From JAAYKM01 sp964408155 (GTDB taxonomy: Bacteria > Desulfobacterota > Syntrophia > Syntrophales > JAAYKM01), in the NCBI GenBank assembly GCA_964408155.1, contig CAYOYJ010000106.1, forward strand, positions 1 to 8,903: a DNA stretch of 8,903 nt, in the 5' to 3' direction. A program made the position numbers and the translations under genes. Below the pieces are notes generated by a model. It was not told the DNA's origin. It saw only the letters and a list, made by a program, of their open reading frames with translations, and did no database searches. Of this stretch, positions 5,923-8,903 are shown piece by piece. The first letter of the stretch is position 1, and the number at the start of each line of letters is the position of its first letter.

Positions 5923-6915
5923 GTGGATACGGAGAAGATATTCAATGCGGTATTGGAGCAGTTGCCTGAAGGAATCATCGTTACGGATGAAAGCGGTATA
6001 ATATTTTTCGTCAACGCGACTGCCGCGCAGGTCAGAGGCATTTCAAAGAAAGAGATTATGGGGAGAAATATACTCCATTGTCATTCCGAGAGCTCCCGTG
6101 AGAAAGTGAAACGCGCCTTGGCCTACCTGAAAAATGACAACACGAGGGCGTTCAAAAGAATGGTGGTTAATGAGGCGACAGGGAAAGTGTATGAAAACGT
6201 CTATTCTCCTGTGAGAGCCGAGGGCAAATACCTGGGCTCCGTGGTGCTGTCGAGAGACATCACTGAGAATAGAAAATACGATGAGGAGAGGGCATTATAC
6301 ACGCAGAATCTCCAGGAGAGATTGGCTGAACTGTCGGAAAAGCATCAGAACTTATTTATCTCCGCCCTGGACAGTCTGGTAAACGCCCTGGAAGCGAAGG
6401 ATATCTACACGAAAGGTCATTCCCTCAGAGTCAGTGAGATGGCCCTAAAATTGCTGGAGCATGTGAAGGGGATATCGCCCGATTCCAAGAAGATAGAAAT
6501 TGCAGGCAAGCTGCACGATATCGGCAAAGTCGGAACCAGCGACTTGATTTTGAACAAGGCGGGTAAATTGACCGAGGATGAATATGGAATTATAAAGAAA
6601 CATCCCCTCATAGCGGAAAAAATACTAGGCCCGAAAGAGAAACTGAAGGAAGTGGCAGCCATTATAAGACATCATCACGAAAGATACGACGGCCAAGGTT
6701 ATCCGGATGGTTTGAAGGGCGGGGACATACCGGAGTGCTCAAGAATATTGGCCATTGTCGATACGTACGACGCCATGACATCCAGACGCCCTTATAGACC
6801 ACCTATGAATCCCGAGGATGCGGCGGCGGTGATCCGCCGAAATCTTGGTTCCCAATTTGATCCTGAATACGGTGAGATATTCCTTGATTTGTTTTATTCG
6901 GGTTCGATAGGTTGA
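5923..6915 (+). CDS. PAS + HD-GYP domain protein, probable c-di-GMP phosphodiesterase
   Basis: A 330-residue cytoplasmic signalling protein. Residues about 5-115 form a PAS domain (LPEGIIVTDESG, then GRNILHCHSESS, ending LGSVVLSRDIT). A short helical linker (about 118-145) leads to an HD-GYP domain at about 146-328. The metal-site set looks complete: GHSLRV (H166), HDIGK (H198-D199), KKHP (H227), HHERYDGQGYP (251-261) and VDTYDAMTSRRPYR (D280, D283). HD-GYP proteins hydrolyse cyclic di-GMP, and this one should be active. The PAS domain would gate it; an HCH motif at 52-54 could matter for ligand binding. The GTG at 5923 is chosen because GGAGGC lies 4 bases upstream; the in-frame TTG at 5911 falls at that binding site. 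No receiver domain or transmembrane segment is present, so the signal is probably cytoplasmic. Confidence 0.92.
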   Translation: MDTEKIFNAVLEQLPEGIIVTDESGIIFFVNATAAQVRGISKKEIMGRNILHCHSESSREKVKRALAYLKNDNTRAFKRMVVNEATGKVYENVYSPVRAEGKYLGSVVLSRDITENRKYDEERALYTQNLQERLAELSEKHQNLFISALDSLVNALEAKDIYTKGHSLRVSEMALKLLEHVKGISPDSKKIEIAGKLHDIGKVGTSDLILNKAGKLTEDEYGIIKKHPLIAEKILGPKEKLKEVAAIIRHHHERYDGQGYPDGLKGGDIPECSRILAIVDTYDAMTSRRPYRPPMNPEDAAAVIRRNLGSQFDPEYGEIFLDLFYSGSIG

Positions 6916-6967
6916 ATCCAGCGAGAAAGCAGACTGAAAAAGGACCGCGGGTTCGAGATAGTGAAAT

Positions 6968-7099
6968 AGGTTACAGTAATAACCTCCCCCCTTTGTGCCT
7001 GAGGTTGTCGTACTCCACCGGATGGCCAGCTTTCTTGTGGCCGTTACACGCCTCTGAGGTCATAACGGTTTCGTTTTGAACCATGCTTCTTGATGACCT
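6968..7099. other. Structured region with nested and competing hairpins
   Basis: Inverted repeats follow one another. AGGTTA (6968-6973) pairs with TAACCT (6980-6985), while AACCTC (6981-6986) can instead pair with GAGGTT (7001-7006); these two pairings exclude each other. GGCCA (7024-7028) pairs with TGGCC (7038-7042). AGGTCAT (7057-7063) pairs with ATGACCT (7093-7099), enclosing an asymmetric internal loop and an inner GGTT/AACC stem (7067-7070 and 7079-7082). CTGAGGT occurs twice (6999-7005 and 7054-7060). The density suggests a structured RNA or a mobile-element end. Strand is undecided and no known RNA family is recognised. Confidence 0.35.
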
Positions 7100-7101
7100 T
7101 T

Positions 7102-7116
7102 AGGCGAAGCCTTTTC
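7102..7116 (+). terminator. Weak terminator-like hairpin
   Basis: AGGC-GAA-GCCT (7102-7112) is followed by TTTTC... with the T run overlapping the stem end. The stem is only 4 bp. It is the only hairpin-plus-T-run found downstream of the HD-GYP gene, but lies about 190 bases past its stop, so the call is tentative. Confidence 0.2.
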
Positions 7117-7119
7117 TAA

Positions 7120-7274
7120 TCACCAGAAAGGATCGAAGTTCGTGTCGGTCCGTCATATCATGTTGCTTTAATTGATATCAGCCGTGTATTGAAACAGATG
7201 CGGGCAAAATCCGCTATTTTGGAAAGGACAGCGGAGGGATAGCGGGGGCAGAGATCAACTTGGGCTTTACCTAA
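7120..7274 (+). pseudogene. Possible decayed IS110-type transposase N-terminal fragment
   Basis: No intact gene. One frame open from 7120 reads SYHVALIDIS by 7182. A second frame, entered at 7185 and open to TAA 7272-7274, reads CIETDAGKIRYFGKDSG. Joined, they recall the start of IS110-family transposases: a short strand ending in D-x-S (the first catalytic Asp), then a strand like CIVDxAGKI. The segment normally between the two would be missing, with a frame change. Both stretches are short, no further transposase motifs follow, and the resemblance comes from memory. Chance is a real alternative. Confidence 0.2.
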
Positions 7275-7338
7275 AGCAAAGCTGGGATATTCCATACAAT
7301 AAAATTTGGCACTTGAAACATTACTCTAAATGTCGCAT

Positions 7339-8903
7339 CTATCTCAAAATAACGTTGTTTTCTTGAAGAAATCTACTCATATCAGTAAACATGCTGAAAA
7401 AAACAGGCTTTCCTGAAAAAGCCAATGGAGATACCGGCCCAACCGCCATGAATGGAAATTCCTGTAGATTGCGGGCTGGGAAACTCTGCGGATCACGAAA
7501 TGACTGATATAATTCTAAAGAGCGCTTGTCACCACCAACGAAATCTCTGAGGCGGTCGAACTCATTTCCCATGGCAAGTCCAAAACCGAAAGCCAGTATT
7601 CTAAGCTGTTGTAAGATCTCAGGATCAAGTCCCCCCAAGGTTTGACTTATGAAAAACCAACCGAGACCGTATTTTCGGGTTTCTCTTACAGCTCTACGCA
7701 ATAAAGATCGCAAACTACTGGCTTCGGAATCTTCATCTAATCTTCCACTTGGTGCATGACGATGAGCCTCATCGAGCAGAACAAGTACATTGGCACTTCT
7801 CTGTGTACTCAAACTCGATGTGGCTTGCGATACAAGAATATTCAGGAGCTTCACCAAAATACGTCTTTGAAGTTCCTCGGACCAAAACCGTTGGTTCCCT
7901 TGCCTTGAAATGTCGATGACAATCACCGGACGCGGATCTGAAGTTCCCACGGAGCCGAGCAACATGTTAATTATACCCGGCTGCTGCGCCGAGTAACTGA
8001 AGAGGCATTGTCGGTTTTGACCCCGACTGAAAAGCTGACAAATCGGTGTCCACGACTGGTTCATGACCTGAGTCAGTCGGTTTTGGTCACTTTGCAGTCG
8101 TTGAACTCGTTGCTGAAGTTCTCGCGCACGTTGGGATGAGTAAATGTACGTGGCATTGTTCTGATCAGCCACAGCCCTCAAGGCGTCATCCAGTGCCTGC
8201 TGTGTGCACAGATTGTCCAGTCGGTGAGTTCCTTCCAGAGCATTGCGTATTATCTCCGCTGCCTTCCTCGCATTATCAGCGGAGCGAGACGGGATACCAA
8301 GCTGTTCAAGGAAGCGGAGCGACTGAAGCATTTCTTCGAAAGTGTCCCAGTCGTCAAGCTGAAGATCCCCAATTCGATAAACGTGAACGTTACGACCTTG
8401 ACCACTAATCACCTTATCAAGTTGAAGCCCTTGTTTCCCTACTCGGGTTCCCGAAAGCTCAAGAGAGAACTCTCCCTGTGGATCTATCACGAGGATGCCC
8501 AATTGAGGGTGTCGCGCATATGCACAAAGCATCATTTTAGCAAGTCCAGATTTTCCGGAACCTGTTTTTCCAAAAACTCCTAAGTGGTAAGCCTCTCCAG
8601 CACCACTGGCGCCATCGCCAAAATGCTTGAACCACATCGGATACAGGACATCGTTGGCGTAAGCTTGTCCCAGATAGACAATTTCTTGTCGATAAACCGC
8701 CAAGAGATTATCGAGGAGCTGTTGGTCGACTCGATTGACTCTGGTTCCGGTAGGTGGAACCATTCCCAAAACTTCCGGCTCAAACCCATTTACCGTCTGA
8801 CGGAACGTTGCACCTACAACAAGGTCCGCCGTTCGCGTGTCCTGTCGGTTTGTTATAGGCGGAATCTCTCCCGTTCGTTTCACGAGATTCCTGAAAACGG
8901 AAT
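7339..8903 (-). CDS. HerA-like (DUF87/FtsK-HerA superfamily) ATPase, probably 5' partial
   Basis: A hexameric DNA-translocase-type ATPase. Numbered from the GTG at 8883 (514 residues), Walker A is GKTGSGKS at 105-112, a second conserved strand reads LVIDPQGEF (D134, E138), and Walker B is LVLLDEAH with D371-E372. The sensor-like stretch is WFFISQT. Residues 1-100 resemble the linker after a HAS-barrel (EIVYLGQAY, then AYHLGVFGKTGSGKS), but a full HAS-barrel is not visible. The frame stays open upstream of the GTG to the window edge, so the barrel is probably outside; AGGA 5 bases before the GTG makes that start possible. HerA proteins pair with NurA nucleases in repair, or with SIR2, DUF4297 or other effectors in phage defence; the partner would lie to the right, unseen. 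It is convergent with the HD-GYP gene. It looks less GC-rich by eye than the RND gene, consistent with transfer. Confidence 0.85.
   Translation of the reverse strand, partial: SVFRNLVKRTGEIPPITNRQDTRTADLVVGATFRQTVNGFEPEVLGMVPPTGTRVNRVDQQLLDNLLAVYRQEIVYLGQAYANDVLYPMWFKHFGDGASGAGEAYHLGVFGKTGSGKSGLAKMMLCAYARHPQLGILVIDPQGEFSLELSGTRVGKQGLQLDKVISGQGRNVHVYRIGDLQLDDWDTFEEMLQSLRFLEQLGIPSRSADNARKAAEIIRNALEGTHRLDNLCTQQALDDALRAVADQNNATYIYSSQRARELQQRVQRLQSDQNRLTQVMNQSWTPICQLFSRGQNRQCLFSYSAQQPGIINMLLGSVGTSDPRPVIVIDISRQGNQRFWSEELQRRILVKLLNILVSQATSSLSTQRSANVLVLLDEAHRHAPSGRLDEDSEASSLRSLLRRAVRETRKYGLGWFFISQTLGGLDPEILQQLRILAFGFGLAMGNEFDRLRDFVGGDKRSLELYQSFRDPQSFPARNLQEFPFMAVGPVSPLAFSGKPVFFSMFTDMSRFLQENNVILR

Larger units (their letters stand above)
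6916..7338. other. 423-base gap between convergent genes
   Basis: This gap separates the 3' ends of the HD-GYP gene (plus) and the HerA-like gene (minus). The left part (6968-7112) is packed with inverted repeats. The middle (7120-7274) has broken protein-like frames. The right part adds TCCGCT/AGCGGA (7210-7215 and 7230-7235) and GCTTT/AAAGC (7264-7268 and 7273-7277). The latter is a weak hairpin downstream of the minus-strand gene, without a T run. No intact gene is supported. A 37-codon minus-strand frame (7084-6971) was considered and not called. Confidence 0.5.

Noticed and set aside
6971..7084. 37-codon minus-strand frame starting at ATG 7084
   Set aside because: It is short, has a weak binding site and no recognised motif, and lies across the inverted repeats, which explain the sequence better.
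7308..7322. TGGCAC motif as a sigma-54 promoter
   Set aside because: The -12 TTGC element is absent at the required spacing and the site points into the 3' end of a minus-strand gene.
8224..8583. 119-codon plus-strand frame antisense to the ATPase
   Set aside because: It overlaps the conserved Walker A and downstream region of the ATPase, shows no known domain and no clear ribosome binding site.

Overview
The window reads as a piece of a Gram-negative, probably anaerobic or microaerophilic chromosome. A Desulfobacterota (deltaproteobacterial) or Nitrospirota-type host is my guess, based on gene content: an RND pump, two stand-alone hemerythrins, a periplasmic DUF6448-type protein and a PAS/HD-GYP protein. 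No marker gene here fixes the taxon. No rRNA, tRNA or CRISPR array was seen.

Layout. (1) 2-2974, plus strand: most of an RND efflux permease, with its N terminus outside the window. (2) 2989-5554, plus strand: a tight co-directional run of hemerythrin, exported DUF6448-like protein, cupin + ABM-fold fusion, and a second hemerythrin. Gaps are 14, 46, 69 and 51 bases, each gene has its own ribosome binding site, and a perfect 10-bp hairpin lies in the third gap. (3) 5555-5922: a 368-base gap with a perfect 8-bp hairpin resembling the end hairpins of IS200/IS605 elements, a second inverted repeat, and a promoter-plus-operator-like arrangement. (4) 5923-6915: a PAS + HD-GYP protein, a likely cyclic-di-GMP phosphodiesterase. 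(5) 6916-7338: a gap dense in inverted repeats, followed by a frame-disrupted, protein-like stretch that may be a decayed IS110-type transposase start. (6) 7339-8903, minus strand: a HerA-like (DUF87) ATPase, probably continuing past the right edge.

How the genes may work together (inference): the two hemerythrins share almost the same ligand spacing and bracket a periplasmic possible metal-binding protein and a small alpha/beta-barrel oxygenase-like fusion. This suggests a module handling O2, NO or another reactive small molecule, or a metal, read through together with the efflux pump. The HD-GYP protein has its own promoter-like region and need not belong to the module. The right third (from about 6916) looks less GC-rich by eye, carries possible mobile-element debris and ends in an ATPase of a type often found in accessory or defence loci. 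An island boundary near 6.9-7.3 kb is plausible but unproven.
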